From positions 1 through 64,000 of the forward strand of contig CANQWA010000001.1 in assembly GCA_947627445.1 (NCBI GenBank): 64,000 bases of DNA. The letters are read 5' to 3'. Under the pieces are notes generated by a model, which was given only the letters and a program-made list of their open reading frames with translations, did not search any database and had not been told where the DNA came from. Within the stretch, counting starts at the first letter, position 1; each line of letters opens with the position of its first letter. Origin of the DNA: an uncultured Ruminococcus sp. (lineage in GTDB: Bacteria > Bacillota > Clostridia > Oscillospirales > Ruminococcaceae). Shown here piece by piece: positions 7,516 through 16,733 of this stretch. Both the position numbers and the translations under genes were made by a program.

Positions 7516-8238
7516 ATGATCCGGATTGCAATTGTGGACGATGAGGAAATAATTTGCACGCGAGTAAAAAGACTTTTAGAATCTTACTCCAGAAATAAGG
7601 GTATTTTACTTGAGATTGATACATATCAGAATGAAAAAATGTTTATTTCTGATTTGAAATATGAAATGCATTTTGATCTGCTGTTTTTGGATATCGAATT
7701 ATCAGACTTAACGGGAATTCAGGTTGGTCACTGGATTCGAGAACAACTGAAAAATGAATGGATGCAAATTGTGTATATTTCCGGAAAAGATGGTTATGAC
7801 AGACAATTGTTTTCTGTAAATTGTTTAGATTTTTTGAGCAAGCCAATTTCTTTATCCGAAATTTCAAGGGTGATGGATCGATTTATCACATTGGAGAATC
7901 GACCGGGAGACGTTTTTATTTATCAGAAAAATCATGTATCAAAACGTATTTTTGTATCAAAAATCCTGTATTTTGAGAGCGTAAACAGAAAAATTGTTAT
8001 GATTACTTCGACAGAACGCATTGAATTTTATGATAAACTGGATGAAATTGAAAAGAGCCTTCCCGTTCAATTTTTAAGAATTCATAAATCCTATTTAGTC
8101 AATTATCAACATATTCAACAATTTCAGTATGAGAAAGTCGTAATGTCAAATAATGAAGTACTGCCAATCAGTCAATCAAAACGAAAATTGATTAAGGACA
8201 AGCAGTTGGAAATGGAAGGAACGGTATTGAATGCATAA
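7516..8238 (+). CDS. LytTR-family response regulator (AgrA-like)
   Basis: This 240-residue protein has a receiver domain (about 1-120; acidic residues Asp8-Asp9, phospho-acceptor Asp59 in LLFLDIEL, Lys near 115 in LSKPIS) and a C-terminal LytTR DNA-binding domain (about 135-235) with RIFVSKILYFES and FLRIHKSYLVNYQHI. Such regulators bind imperfect direct repeats and commonly control peptide signalling, bacteriocin or surface genes. The stop overlaps the kinase gene by 8 bases. The gene is much richer in A+T than the flanking housekeeping genes. No target repeat was identified with confidence. Confidence 0.92.
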   Translation: MIRIAIVDDEEIICTRVKRLLESYSRNKGILLEIDTYQNEKMFISDLKYEMHFDLLFLDIELSDLTGIQVGHWIREQLKNEWMQIVYISGKDGYDRQLFSVNCLDFLSKPISLSEISRVMDRFITLENRPGDVFIYQKNHVSKRIFVSKILYFESVNRKIVMITSTERIEFYDKLDEIEKSLPVQFLRIHKSYLVNYQHIQQFQYEKVVMSNNEVLPISQSKRKLIKDKQLEMEGTVLNA

Positions 8239-9508
8239 CGTTGTATATAACATTTTTTATCTTTTTGCGGATATTTTTGAAATTTTTATTATATATCGCT
8301 ACATGGATTTGTTTTTTGGATGGGAATGCCATACCAAAACAACATGGATTGCATTTTCATATTACTTTTCAGCAACTGGGGTTTTACATTTGTTTTTAGA
8401 CATTCCGCTTTTGAATCTTCTTTTTTCGCTTTCAGCCTTATTTTTTGTAGCATGTACCTATCGGACAAAGTTTTGGAAAAAAGTGTGTGCTGTGTTGTTC
8501 CTTTATTGTTATACTTCTGTGGTAGAATTGATTGTCGGCGGAGCAACTGGTTATGTCAATGTGGATATTACAGAGTCGGGAAAGTACCAGAATATTGCAG
8601 GATTAATGATCATGAAATTGTTGTTTTACTTAGGAACTCTAATTTTCTATAATATTAAAAGCTTGAAAATGGATTCTAACTTATTTTTGCCAATCTGGTT
8701 ATCCTCGTGTTCGGTGCCTGTTATATCCATTATCATTGCATTTACTTTGTTTTTTAACAATGGCATTCATATGGTATCCTTATTGATTTCACTCTCTTTA
8801 TTAGTCATTTTGAATGTACTTGTGTTTTATTTATATGATCTTTTATCACAGTTCTACATGAAGAAAACGGATGCGGAAATATTGGAAAAAGAAAAACAAT
8901 ACTATTTTCATCAGTATGAATTGATGAAAAAAATGCAGGAAAATATAACAGCGTATCAGCATGATGTAAAAAATCATATGATGATCATTTCTGAATTAAC
9001 GGAAGAAAAAAAGTATGAGGAAATTCAAAAATATGTAGAAGAGAATATTGCCGTACTTCCCACGGCACACACATATAGTAAAACTGGAAACATCTATCTG
9101 GATAGCATTTTGAATTTCAAATTTTCAGAAGCTGAAGCGCTTGGAACCCAATTGCATTATCAAATTGAAGCGTCTGAAGAATATATCATTGATCGCAGAG
9201 ATTTGATTATTATTTTAGGAAATCTTTTGGATAACGCAATCACTGCCGTTTCAGATGTTCCAAATAAAGAAATTCAATTTTTGTATCGGGAAAATAAAGG
9301 CCGTATTATCATTTCAATGATGAACAGCTACGATGGTACTGTCATTGTAAAAGACAGACGGTTTATGAGCCGAAAAAAGGATGCGCAATATCACGGATAT
9401 GGATTAAAAAACATTCAGCAAACCGTTGAAAAATATCATGGAACCGTTAATATTACACACGATCCTGCTTATTTTCAGGTAAAAATTCTCTTATACCCGA
9501 TCAAATAA
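8231..9508 (+). CDS. AgrC-like sensor histidine kinase (GHKL)
   Basis: This 425-residue protein has six or so N-terminal membrane segments (about 5-205), a coiled linker, a dimerisation segment with the phospho-acceptor His244 in YQHDVKNHMMII, and a GHKL ATPase domain with an N box near 330-338 (LGNLLDNAI) and a G box near 392-402 (YHGYGLKNIQQ). This is the layout of AgrC/ComD-type peptide sensors paired with LytTR regulators. No agrB or agrD-like gene is found next to it, so the ligand is unknown. It overlaps the regulator gene, and a strong hairpin follows. Confidence 0.9.
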   Translation: MHNVVYNIFYLFADIFEIFIIYRYMDLFFGWECHTKTTWIAFSYYFSATGVLHLFLDIPLLNLLFSLSALFFVACTYRTKFWKKVCAVLFLYCYTSVVELIVGGATGYVNVDITESGKYQNIAGLMIMKLLFYLGTLIFYNIKSLKMDSNLFLPIWLSSCSVPVISIIIAFTLFFNNGIHMVSLLISLSLLVILNVLVFYLYDLLSQFYMKKTDAEILEKEKQYYFHQYELMKKMQENITAYQHDVKNHMMIISELTEEKKYEEIQKYVEENIAVLPTAHTYSKTGNIYLDSILNFKFSEAEALGTQLHYQIEASEEYIIDRRDLIIILGNLLDNAITAVSDVPNKEIQFLYRENKGRIIISMMNSYDGTVIVKDRRFMSRKKDAQYHGYGLKNIQQTVEKYHGTVNITHDPAYFQVKILLYPIK

Positions 9509-9556
9509 TAGAAACATCATCAATTGAAAACCAGCAAATTTAAGGCAATACTGCAA

Positions 9557-9604
9557 AAATCCGTTTCTTCATGATGAAACAACTCATCATGAAGAAACGG
9601 ATTT
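9557..9604 (+). terminator. Long perfect hairpin after the LytTR operon
   Basis: A 21-bp perfect stem (aaatccgtttcttcatgatga and its complement) with a 6-base loop lies 48 bases after the kinase stop. It has no long T-run, so it may act as a terminator, a 3' stabiliser, or a recombination relic. Confidence 0.65.
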
Positions 9605-9624
9605 GTTACAAGATAATTTTGCAA

Positions 9625-9745
9625 AGGCGAACCCGCACAAAGATGGTGCGTCAGATGCGCCGTCAGATTTTTCGTTAAATATGACGGAAAATAGGCAAGC
9701 AGTTGACGTGCAAAGCCGTTAGGCGCTCTTTGTGCGGGTTTGCCT
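9625..9745. repeat. 121-bp repeat A, copy 2 (MITE-like)
   Basis: This copy is nearly identical to 983-1103. Its ends are an inverted repeat of 17/18 bases (aggcgaacccgcacaaag / ctttgtgcgggtttgcct). The outer right end is the exact inverted complement of 6401-6418. It ends 9 bases before the stop codon of the minus-strand gene at 9755. No coding capacity. Confidence 0.85.
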
Positions 9746-9754
9746 AAAGTCTGG

Positions 9755-11734
9755 TCATGATGTCTCGATTCCAAACAAGTTCAGAAGCTTCCACCAAAAA
9801 CTTCGTTTCTCTTCCTGTTCTCCGGCAGCAGATTCCTCTTCCGGAACCTCAATATCTTCTGTCTTGATGACAAACTGAACAGATGTGACGTTGTCATTCT
9901 TTTCTGATACAAAAGAGTATATTTCCTCCTCATTTCCCTTAATACCAGAAATAATATCGTCAATTTTATCTTCCACCTGACCATCCATATCAGATGTCCT
10001 TTCTTTGAGTTTGCCTGTGCCGTCAGACAATTCCGATGATCCGTTCAACAGTTCACGCAACCCCGAACGAAATTCAGACGCACCGCTGTCCAAAGACGCC
10101 GAACCATCTACAAGCGCCTGACTTCCACTCGTAAGCTGTGTCATGCCGCTGACCAGCTTTTCATAACCGGATGTTGCCTGTACAACACCGGCTGTATAAT
10201 CCTGAATCCCCTTGTCAAACGTCCTATACTGCTCCGACAAGGTCGTGATGGCTGTGGAAAGTTTACTCAGGTCAACCAGCATTCCTGACAGTGTATCCAC
10301 CAGTTCTCCGACTGCTGTATCAAACTGCGCATAGCTGCTTTCCAGCTGCGTAATCCCTGCATAAAGCGTATCCGCTCCCTCTGCAAGGCTGTCAAGGTAG
10401 GTTTTGGTGCCGGCAATCATAGCGTTATTGCCGGTCAGCAGACGAACAATGCCCTCAAGGCTTGCAATCTGTACCGTCAGCTGTGCAGCCTGTTCCTCAT
10501 AACCAGGTACTCCCTGAATCTGCGCCAGCGTTGCGTTCAGGGCTGTGATTTGTGCTGTCAAGGTGTCAATGCTCGATGCATTGCTCTGTGACAACGCATC
10601 GACATCCAAGCCATTCTGCTGCATCAAGGCTTTGTAGGCATCGTAACCCGTACTTGCACACAAATTCTCTGCACCTGTTTTCAGTTCCGTAATGCCCGTT
10701 TTCAGCTGTCCAGAAGCGGCGGTCAACTGCTGTAACCGTTCTGTATCAGCCGATACGGATGACAGGGCTTTCTGCATCTGTGCCAGTGCGGCTTTTACCT
10801 CTGACGAACCATTCGTCAGATTGCTGGATTTGTTTTTCAGAATTTCCATTCCTGTTTCTAGTTGGGAAATGCCGTCCGACAACTCTGTGATTCCACGATT
10901 CAGCGAAACAGTCCCGTCATGCAGCTCAGCTGTGCCGTCCTTCAGGCTGTCTCCGCCATCCTTCAATTCACCTGCACCGTCATGCAGTTCCTTTGCACCA
11001 TTGTCCAGTTTTGTGACACCGTCAGTCAGCTCGTCAATTTTATCCGTTAGCTCACTGCGGTCAATTTCCACATCCAGCCCCATCCGGATGCCATTGATTG
11101 CAGCCGCATCCATCTCAAAATCATGTACATTCGCAGTGATTTCTGTATCAATTCCCTTTCCCGGTAAAATTGTGTAAGTAATCTGTTTATCACTGCCCAC
11201 ATTTGCCAGCGTCGCATTCTCTGCGGTGATATTGTCGCAGCGTGCGGTATCCAGTGTGAACGATGCCTGCAATGCATAATTGTCATAGAAGCCATCCCGG
11301 CAAGCTGTGTTCTCTGTCACCTTGAACCGGATTGTAAGGCTGCCGCTTTTTCCGGCAATCTCTTCGGCAGAAAGTTCCTTGCCATCCAGAAAATACCGGA
11401 TGCTGATATTCCACGGAATCTCACAGTTTTTCATCGTCCCCTGCAAATATGCCCGGTCTTCCTTATTCTCAAATGTGAGCTTATCACCGTCAACCTTGAC
11501 ATCACCCTCTTCATTCAGCAGTCTCACATCGGAATACTTGCCGTAATCCGTAATCTGTCCGCCGCTGTAGATATTGACGGCATAGACCTCCTTGACCTCT
11601 GCGGCAGCATCGGTCATAACATAGATGACCTCTTCCTTTGGTGTATTATTTGCTGCCAGAGCTGGAATAGCCGTATTGGCTGTCAGCAGTATTGCGACTG
11701 CGGCGGAAATGGTGTTTCTGAATGCCTTCTTCAT
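9755..11734 (-). CDS. Secreted YhgE/Pip-like heptad-repeat protein
   Basis: This 659-residue protein has a clear signal peptide (MKKAFRNTIS..ending ALA near residue 27), a beta-rich N-terminal part (about 30-225), a long region (about 230-590) built of repeated Leu-x-x-Gly heptads (LxDGaxeL), and an acidic C-terminal tail with EVPEEESAAGEQEE. The heptad region matches the extracytoplasmic part of YhgE/Pip-type membrane proteins, usually linked to MMPL exporters or type VII-like secretion. The membrane segments of YhgE are absent. The ATG at 11734 follows AAAGGAG, and the gene overlaps the MMPL gene by 89 bases, so translation is probably coupled. Confidence 0.8.
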   Translation of the reverse strand: MKKAFRNTISAAVAILLTANTAIPALAANNTPKEEVIYVMTDAAAEVKEVYAVNIYSGGQITDYGKYSDVRLLNEEGDVKVDGDKLTFENKEDRAYLQGTMKNCEIPWNISIRYFLDGKELSAEEIAGKSGSLTIRFKVTENTACRDGFYDNYALQASFTLDTARCDNITAENATLANVGSDKQITYTILPGKGIDTEITANVHDFEMDAAAINGIRMGLDVEIDRSELTDKIDELTDGVTKLDNGAKELHDGAGELKDGGDSLKDGTAELHDGTVSLNRGITELSDGISQLETGMEILKNKSSNLTNGSSEVKAALAQMQKALSSVSADTERLQQLTAASGQLKTGITELKTGAENLCASTGYDAYKALMQQNGLDVDALSQSNASSIDTLTAQITALNATLAQIQGVPGYEEQAAQLTVQIASLEGIVRLLTGNNAMIAGTKTYLDSLAEGADTLYAGITQLESSYAQFDTAVGELVDTLSGMLVDLSKLSTAITTLSEQYRTFDKGIQDYTAGVVQATSGYEKLVSGMTQLTSGSQALVDGSASLDSGASEFRSGLRELLNGSSELSDGTGKLKERTSDMDGQVEDKIDDIISGIKGNEEEIYSFVSEKNDNVTSVQFVIKTEDIEVPEEESAAGEQEEKRSFWWKLLNLFGIETS

Positions 11735-13835
11735 AAAAATCTGCTCCTTTCGTTGTGACCCGGATCAGTCCATCAAATACATATAACAGCCCCGGCAGTG
11801 CCAATGTGACAAGTGCCAGAGAACACAATGTTCCCCGCCCCAGTAACATACCAAGCTGCGCTAATAAGCCATGTGTGGAGAATTTTCCGAGCAAAAATCC
11901 CACGACCGTCAGCACGCTGCCAGATGTCAGGATGGACACCGTGCAGGTGGCAAGTGATGAGGTGATTGCCTGTAGTTTGCCGGTGGTTTTTCGATTTTCC
12001 AGATAGCGGTCAGTCAGCAGAATCGCATAGTCTACAGTTGCTCCCAATTGTACAGAGCTAATGATCAGATAGGCAATGTAGAAAATGGTCTGCCCTGCAA
12101 AATAGGGAATGGACAGATTCAGCCAAATCGCTGTTTCAATGCTGAGAACAAGAATACATGGCAGTGTCAGGGACTTCATCGTCAGCAGCAGAACAAGAAA
12201 GACTGCGCCCACTGCAATCAGGTTGACCTTCACCATGTCGGCAGTTACTGTGTCCATCAGATCATAGGACGAAACCCCATTGCCGGCAAGATAGTAATTA
12301 TCGCAGAATTGTTGAGCTGTGGAGCGGATGTTCTCCACCAGTGCAAAAGTACTCTCCCCCTCATAATCTGTATCCAACTGAATGACTAACCGGCTGTAAT
12401 GCTCGGAATACAGCTTGGAAAGTGTATCCTTGTCAAGATAGGCTTCCGGAATTTCTGCCCCGACAGTATCAACATAGGAAATAATGTCTGTCACCTGTGG
12501 GAGTTTTTTTAACTCTGCGGACAGAGCAAGCTCCATTTCCTTGTCACCTTTCGGCACAAGCAGGACATACGTATCACTTCTGCCGAAGGCATCCTCAATC
12601 AACGCTGTATCTGCACCAAGTTCTGTGTTTTCTCCAAAAATGTGAGACGCTCCGTAATAGTAGGAGTTGGCATTGGATGCAAGATAACAAGGGGCAATCA
12701 GCAGTACTTGGATGCATGCAAACGGGATCATCAGTCTGGAGATCACCTTGCCTACCTTTCCGAAATTCGGTACAAAGCTGCGGTGGCGTGTCTTATCCAG
12801 CAGTTTGTAAACGCAGAGGATCAGGTTCGGCATCATCACAAAGACGCAGATCAGGCTCAATGCTACACCCTTTGCCAGTACCAGTCCCAAGTCCGGTCCG
12901 ATCCCGAACCGCATTAGGCAGAGTGCCACAAAGCCTATGACCGTTGTCAAGCCGCTTGACAGAATTGAACCTGTCGATTTGCAGAGGGCATCCACCATCG
13001 CTTCCCGCACATCGGCAATGCTCTCTCTGCTTTCCTCAAACCGGTGCAGCAGAAAGACAGAATAGTCCAATGAAACGGCAAGCTGCAAAATAGCGCCTGC
13101 AGCATTGGAAACAAAGGAGATCTCTCCGAACATCAGGTTAGTGCCTTTATTGAGCAGAACGGCAACCCCAAGTCCCAAAAGAATAACAACCGGTTCTAAC
13201 CATGAACTTGTGGTCAACACCAGTACCAGAAATACAAATGCCACTGCAAATACAGCGACCCTTGCGACTTCGGTCACGGTGTTGGTTGTTGCAACAGCCG
13301 TGGACACTGCCGAGCCGGTCAAGGCAAACTCCTCTTTTGGTTTAGTTTCGCTGATGGTATGGCGAATGGCTTCTACGCCGTCCAGAATATGTGCTTCCTC
13401 CAGTGTCACGGAATACAATGCAGCATCGTTCTTGTAATAGCTTTCTACCGTTTCTCTGTCTGCGGTTTCGAGCGGTGCTGTGATCTCAACGCTGTCATCC
13501 AGCCACGTCACCTCTGTTACGCCCTCAATTTCCTTCAGCTGTTGTTTGTAGGAAAGGGCTTCCGGAATGGAAACATTTTGTATCATGACCCGTACATTGG
13601 GAATGCCGCCGTCAAATTCTTCCTCCATCACATCCAGTGCAACAGTAGAGGGACTGTCCGACGGGAGATAATCGTTAATGTCATAATTGACCGCAACCAG
13701 ACCACCAATCACTGTACAAACCACCGTCAGTATCAGAAATACTGCCAGTACCCTCTTCGAACCGGCTGTGACCGCTTCGTAAAATCTGCGCAGAGGTTCG
13801 GAAGTGGTATGCTTCTTCGGTCTTTGTTTTCTCAT
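11646..13835 (-). CDS. MMPL/RND-superfamily transporter
   Basis: This protein of about 729 residues has a first membrane segment near 30-50, a large extracellular loop, a block of five or so membrane segments (about 185-360, with SLDYSVFLLHRFEE), a second loop, and a repeat of the membrane block (about 540-700, with GATVDYAILLTDRYLE). The paired SLDYS/GATVDYA motifs belong to the proton-driven MMPL family that exports lipids or drugs. Start codon 13835 is chosen by AAGGAG 8 bases upstream; ATG 13841 and GTG 13844 lie too close. The C-terminal 29 codons overlap the start of the YhgE-like gene. It is divergent from tetR, its likely repressor. Confidence 0.88.
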   Translation of the reverse strand: MRKQRPKKHTTSEPLRRFYEAVTAGSKRVLAVFLILTVVCTVIGGLVAVNYDINDYLPSDSPSTVALDVMEEEFDGGIPNVRVMIQNVSIPEALSYKQQLKEIEGVTEVTWLDDSVEITAPLETADRETVESYYKNDAALYSVTLEEAHILDGVEAIRHTISETKPKEEFALTGSAVSTAVATTNTVTEVARVAVFAVAFVFLVLVLTTSSWLEPVVILLGLGVAVLLNKGTNLMFGEISFVSNAAGAILQLAVSLDYSVFLLHRFEESRESIADVREAMVDALCKSTGSILSSGLTTVIGFVALCLMRFGIGPDLGLVLAKGVALSLICVFVMMPNLILCVYKLLDKTRHRSFVPNFGKVGKVISRLMIPFACIQVLLIAPCYLASNANSYYYGASHIFGENTELGADTALIEDAFGRSDTYVLLVPKGDKEMELALSAELKKLPQVTDIISYVDTVGAEIPEAYLDKDTLSKLYSEHYSRLVIQLDTDYEGESTFALVENIRSTAQQFCDNYYLAGNGVSSYDLMDTVTADMVKVNLIAVGAVFLVLLLTMKSLTLPCILVLSIETAIWLNLSIPYFAGQTIFYIAYLIISSVQLGATVDYAILLTDRYLENRKTTGKLQAITSSLATCTVSILTSGSVLTVVGFLLGKFSTHGLLAQLGMLLGRGTLCSLALVTLALPGLLYVFDGLIRVTTKGADFYEEGIQKHHFRRSRNTADSQYGYSSSGSK

Positions 13836-13858
13836 ACACATCACTCCTTATGTCAGTT

Positions 13859-13887
13859 ATTATATGCCAGAAAGTCATTTTTCGCAA
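13859..13887 (-). promoter_or_regulatory. Promoter of the MMPL / YhgE-like operon
   Basis: TTGCGA (13882-13887) and TATAAT (13859-13864) have a 17-base spacer on the minus strand, just upstream of the transporter start. The site lies in the region shared with the divergent TetR gene. Confidence 0.7.
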
Positions 13888-13952
13888 CGGTCATTTCTAC
13901 ACAGATAGGTAAAAATAGGACAATGCTTTCATTTTGTGGTGCAAATTGACGC

Positions 13953-13981
13953 TTGCAATTTTCGCCGGACAGTTGTATAAT
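13953..13981 (+). promoter_or_regulatory. Promoter of the TetR regulator gene
   Basis: TTGCAA (13953-13958) and TATAAT (13976-13981) have a 17-base spacer, followed by AGGAG at 13989-13993 and the ATG at 14001. Confidence 0.65.
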
Positions 13982-14000
13982 ACTATCAGGAGATGATGAA

Positions 14001-14573
14001 ATGGAACAGAGAGTTACAAGCCTGAATACCAAAAAAATGATTGCTGCTTCGTTGAAACAATTTATGATGCACAAGCCCCTCTCTAAGATCACTGTCAGTG
14101 AAATCGTGGCTGACTGCGGCATCAACCGAAAAACGTTCTACTATCATTTTGAAGACATTCAGGATCTGCTGAAATGGCTGTTGGAGCAGGAGGCATTTGA
14201 GATCGTCAAGCAATTTGATCTGGTGCGGGATTCTGAAAAAGTCATTTCCTTTGTGCTGAATTATGTGGAGGAAAATAAGCACATTCTGGAATGTGCCTAT
14301 GATTCGATGGGACGTGACGAGCTGAGAAGGTTTTTCAGGAAAGATATTTTCGCACTGGTCATGGGGTTGATTCAGGAGGCAGAGAATCTGCATGGTGTCT
14401 GTGCGGATGCAGAATACAAAGAATTTCTCTGCGACTTTTTCACCAATGCTGTAGAGGGGCAGATTATTGAAGCGTTACGTACCAGAAAGCCCTATGACAA
14501 GGAAAAATTCACAAGATACCTCGTCAGCACGATGAAGTCTACGCTCCATGCTGCATTACTGGAAATGTCATAA
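14001..14573 (+). CDS. TetR family transcriptional regulator
   Basis: This 190-residue protein has an N-terminal TetR helix-turn-helix (about 8-55: KKMIAASLKQFMMHKPLSKI, then TVSEIVADCGINRKTFYYHF) and an all-helical ligand/dimer domain like TetR_C_8 (DhaS-like). The ATG at 14001 is preceded by AGGAG; the longer frame from 13953 would cover the promoter. It is divergently transcribed from the MMPL/YhgE operon, the standard arrangement for a drug- or lipid-responsive repressor of an exporter. No inverted operator was pinned down. Confidence 0.88.
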   Translation: MEQRVTSLNTKKMIAASLKQFMMHKPLSKITVSEIVADCGINRKTFYYHFEDIQDLLKWLLEQEAFEIVKQFDLVRDSEKVISFVLNYVEENKHILECAYDSMGRDELRRFFRKDIFALVMGLIQEAENLHGVCADAEYKEFLCDFFTNAVEGQIIEALRTRKPYDKEKFTRYLVSTMKSTLHAALLEMS

Positions 14574-14672
14574 ATGTGCCTTTCCAAACGCATGACAGAC
14601 ACATCCGATCTGATCCCTCATAAATCCAACAGATCACGGCAATCGCATGGTGCATCATGATAATATCATACA

Positions 14673-14714
14673 TAAAAAATGACCTCATGAGAGAAACTCA
14701 AGAGGTCTATTTTT
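14673..14714 (-). terminator. Terminator of the trp operon (bidirectional)
   Basis: GACCTCATGAG pairs with CTCAAGAGGTC (one mismatch, 14681-14707), with an A-tract on one side and a T-tract on the other. It sits between convergent tetR and trpA and can serve both. Nothing else is seen in 14574-14757. Confidence 0.8.
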
Positions 14715-14757
14715 AAATTTAGTCAAGATTTTTTTACAACATCGGTTTTGCATTCAC

Positions 14758-15552
14758 TCAGGAATCCAACGCATCTCTCAGGCTTTTTACAAAAGCACCA
14801 ATTTTTTCTGGTGCATCTGCGCCGTACTGTTCCACCAGCCGGACAACAGCGCTTCCCACAATGACACCATCACAATATCCGCTCATTTTTTTCGCCGCCT
14901 CCGGACCAGAAATGCCAAATCCCACAGCACAAGGGAGCTTGGCGTGTTTATGGATCAAATCAAAAAATGTATCAAAGTCTGTGGAAAAATTACTGCGCAC
15001 ACCAGTGACGCCGTTAGAGGATACGCAGTAAAGGAAACCGGTGGCTTCCTGTGCGATCATCTGAATGCGTCCCTCACTGGCAGGTGTGACCAAACTGATG
15101 TTATGCACGCCGAATTGATCTGCATAGCCTTGGATCTCATCCTTTTCCTCATAGGGCATGTCCGGCACGATCACGCCGTCAATGCCGCATTCCTGACAAA
15201 GTCCGAAAAAGCGCTCTGTGCCAAAACGAAAAATAGTATTCAGATACATCATTAACAGCAAGGGCATATCGGTTTGTTTCCGCAGGCGGCGTACCATTTC
15301 AAAAATACCGGTCAATGTTGTACCGTTTTTCAAGGCACGCTCACTGGCATACTGGATCACCGGACCTTCTGCAATGGGATCGGAAAAGGGCACGCCCAGT
15401 TCGATGATATCTGCTCCGGCTTTTTCCATTTCCAGAACTGCCTTTTCGGTAACTTCATAGCCCCCGTCTCCGGAAGTGATAAAGGTAATCAGCGCCTTAC
15501 GCCCTGCCTCTTTGCAGCATTCCAGTGCTGCATCTATACGATTCTTAGTCAT
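14758..15552 (-). CDS. trpA: Tryptophan synthase alpha subunit
   Basis: This 264-residue TIM-barrel protein has the family landmarks: [14 protein letters not shown] (about 51-64, with the catalytic Asp), [11 protein letters not shown], a [12 protein letters not shown] loop, GVTGVRS near 180, and [12 protein letters not shown]. It cleaves indole-3-glycerol phosphate to indole and passes it to TrpB through a tunnel. It is the last gene of the operon and overlaps the end of trpB by 8 bases. A terminator follows 44 bases after the stop. Confidence 0.97.
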   Translation of the reverse strand: MTKNRIDAALECCKEAGRKALITFITSGDGGYEVTEKAVLEMEKAGADIIELGVPFSDPIAEGPVIQYASERALKNGTTLTGIFEMVRRLRKQTDMPLLLMMYLNTIFRFGTERFFGLCQECGIDGVIVPDMPYEEKDEIQGYADQFGVHNISLVTPASEGRIQMIAQEATGFLYCVSSNGVTGVRSNFSTDFDTFFDLIHKHAKLPCAVGFGISGPEAAKKMSGYCDGVIVGSAVVRLVEQYGADAPEKIGAFVKSLRDALDS

Positions 15553-16732
15553 TGATCTTCACTCCTCTGTATTCTGCGATCTGCTGCATGTCCTTGTCGC
15601 CTCTGCCAGACAAATTGATCAACAAAATCTGATCTTTCGCCATCTGCGGTGCGATTTTCAGGGCTGCCGCTACAGCATGGGCAGATTCGATTGCCGGAAT
15701 GATACCCTCTGTTTTCGAGAGATATTCCAGCGCCTGTACAGCTTCTTCGTCGGTAATAGGTACATATTCTGCTCTGCCGGTTGCATAGAGATTGGCATGC
15801 TCCGGTCCCACGCCCGGATAGTCCAATCCGGCAGAGATGGAGTATACCGGTGCGATCTGTCCTTCTTCATTTTGCAGGAAGTAAGACTTCATGCCGTGAA
15901 AAATGCCCAAAGAGCCCTTTGCCACAGTTGCCGCATGAAGCTTGGTGTCAATGCCCTTTCCTGCTGCTTCTGCTCCTACCAAGCGAACACTCTTGTCCGG
16001 TATAAAGTCGTAGAACACACCGATAGAATTAGAACCACCGCCTACACAGGCAACCACACAGTCCGGCAGCTGTCCCTCAGCCGCCAGCAGCTGTGCTTTG
16101 GATTCTTCACCTATAACCTTCTGAAAATCCCGCACCATCGTCGGATAAGGATGAGGTCCCATCACAGAGCCAATAAGATAGAATGTGGTATCGATATTGG
16201 TCGCCCAATCCCGCATCGCCTCGTTGATGGCATCTTTCAATGTACCTGTGCCGCTGTCCACACCAGTCACTTTTGCTCCCAGCAGCTCCATGCGATACAC
16301 ATTCAGACGCTGACGGCGCATGTCCTCTGTACCCATATACACTTCGCATTCCAGATCAAACATGGCACAGGCTGTTGCCGTTGCCACGCCATGCTGACCA
16401 GCACCTGTTTCCGCAATAATGCGCTTTTTACCCATGCGCTTTGCCAGCAGGATTTGTCCCAATACATTGTTGATCTTGTGGGAACCGGTATGGTTCAGAT
16501 CTTCTCTTTTGATATAAATTTTGCAGCTGCCCAGATCCTTTGTCATACGGTCTGCATAGTACATCATAGAGGGTCTGCCTGCATAGTCCCGAAGCAGTGT
16601 GCGGTATTCCTCCCAGAATGCCGGATCTTTGCTATAGCGATCGTATGCTGCCTCCAGCTCATGCACTGCATTCATAACAGTTTCCGGTACATATTGACCG
16701 CCGAATTGTCCGAATCTGCCTACCTTTTCCAT
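15545..16732 (-). CDS. trpB: Tryptophan synthase beta subunit
   Basis: This 395-residue PLP enzyme of TrpB1 type opens [18 protein letters not shown] and carries [14 protein letters not shown] (PLP lysine near residue 83), [12 protein letters not shown] near 104, and [10 protein letters not shown] near 227. It condenses indole with serine. The ATG at 16732 is one base after the trpF stop and has GAGGTG upstream; an upstream TTG is less likely. It partners TrpA. Confidence 0.97.
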   Translation of the reverse strand: MEKVGRFGQFGGQYVPETVMNAVHELEAAYDRYSKDPAFWEEYRTLLRDYAGRPSMMYYADRMTKDLGSCKIYIKREDLNHTGSHKINNVLGQILLAKRMGKKRIIAETGAGQHGVATATACAMFDLECEVYMGTEDMRRQRLNVYRMELLGAKVTGVDSGTGTLKDAINEAMRDWATNIDTTFYLIGSVMGPHPYPTMVRDFQKVIGEESKAQLLAAEGQLPDCVVACVGGGSNSIGVFYDFIPDKSVRLVGAEAAGKGIDTKLHAATVAKGSLGIFHGMKSYFLQNEEGQIAPVYSISAGLDYPGVGPEHANLYATGRAEYVPITDEEAVQALEYLSKTEGIIPAIESAHAVAAALKIAPQMAKDQILLINLSGRGDKDMQQIAEYRGVKIND

Positions 16733-16733
16733 G

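Noticed and set aside
10005-11045. Regularly spaced repeats at 9.9-11.05 kb as a CRISPR or tandem DNA array
   Set aside because: The periodicity is in protein heptads (Leu..Gly) within an intact coding region, not in identical DNA repeats with unique spacers.
10692-11177. Ser/Pro-rich plus-strand frame resembling a low-complexity surface protein
   Set aside because: It is the antisense of the Leu-x-x-Gly heptad repeats in the YhgE-like gene; the periodic composition is inherited from that repeat.
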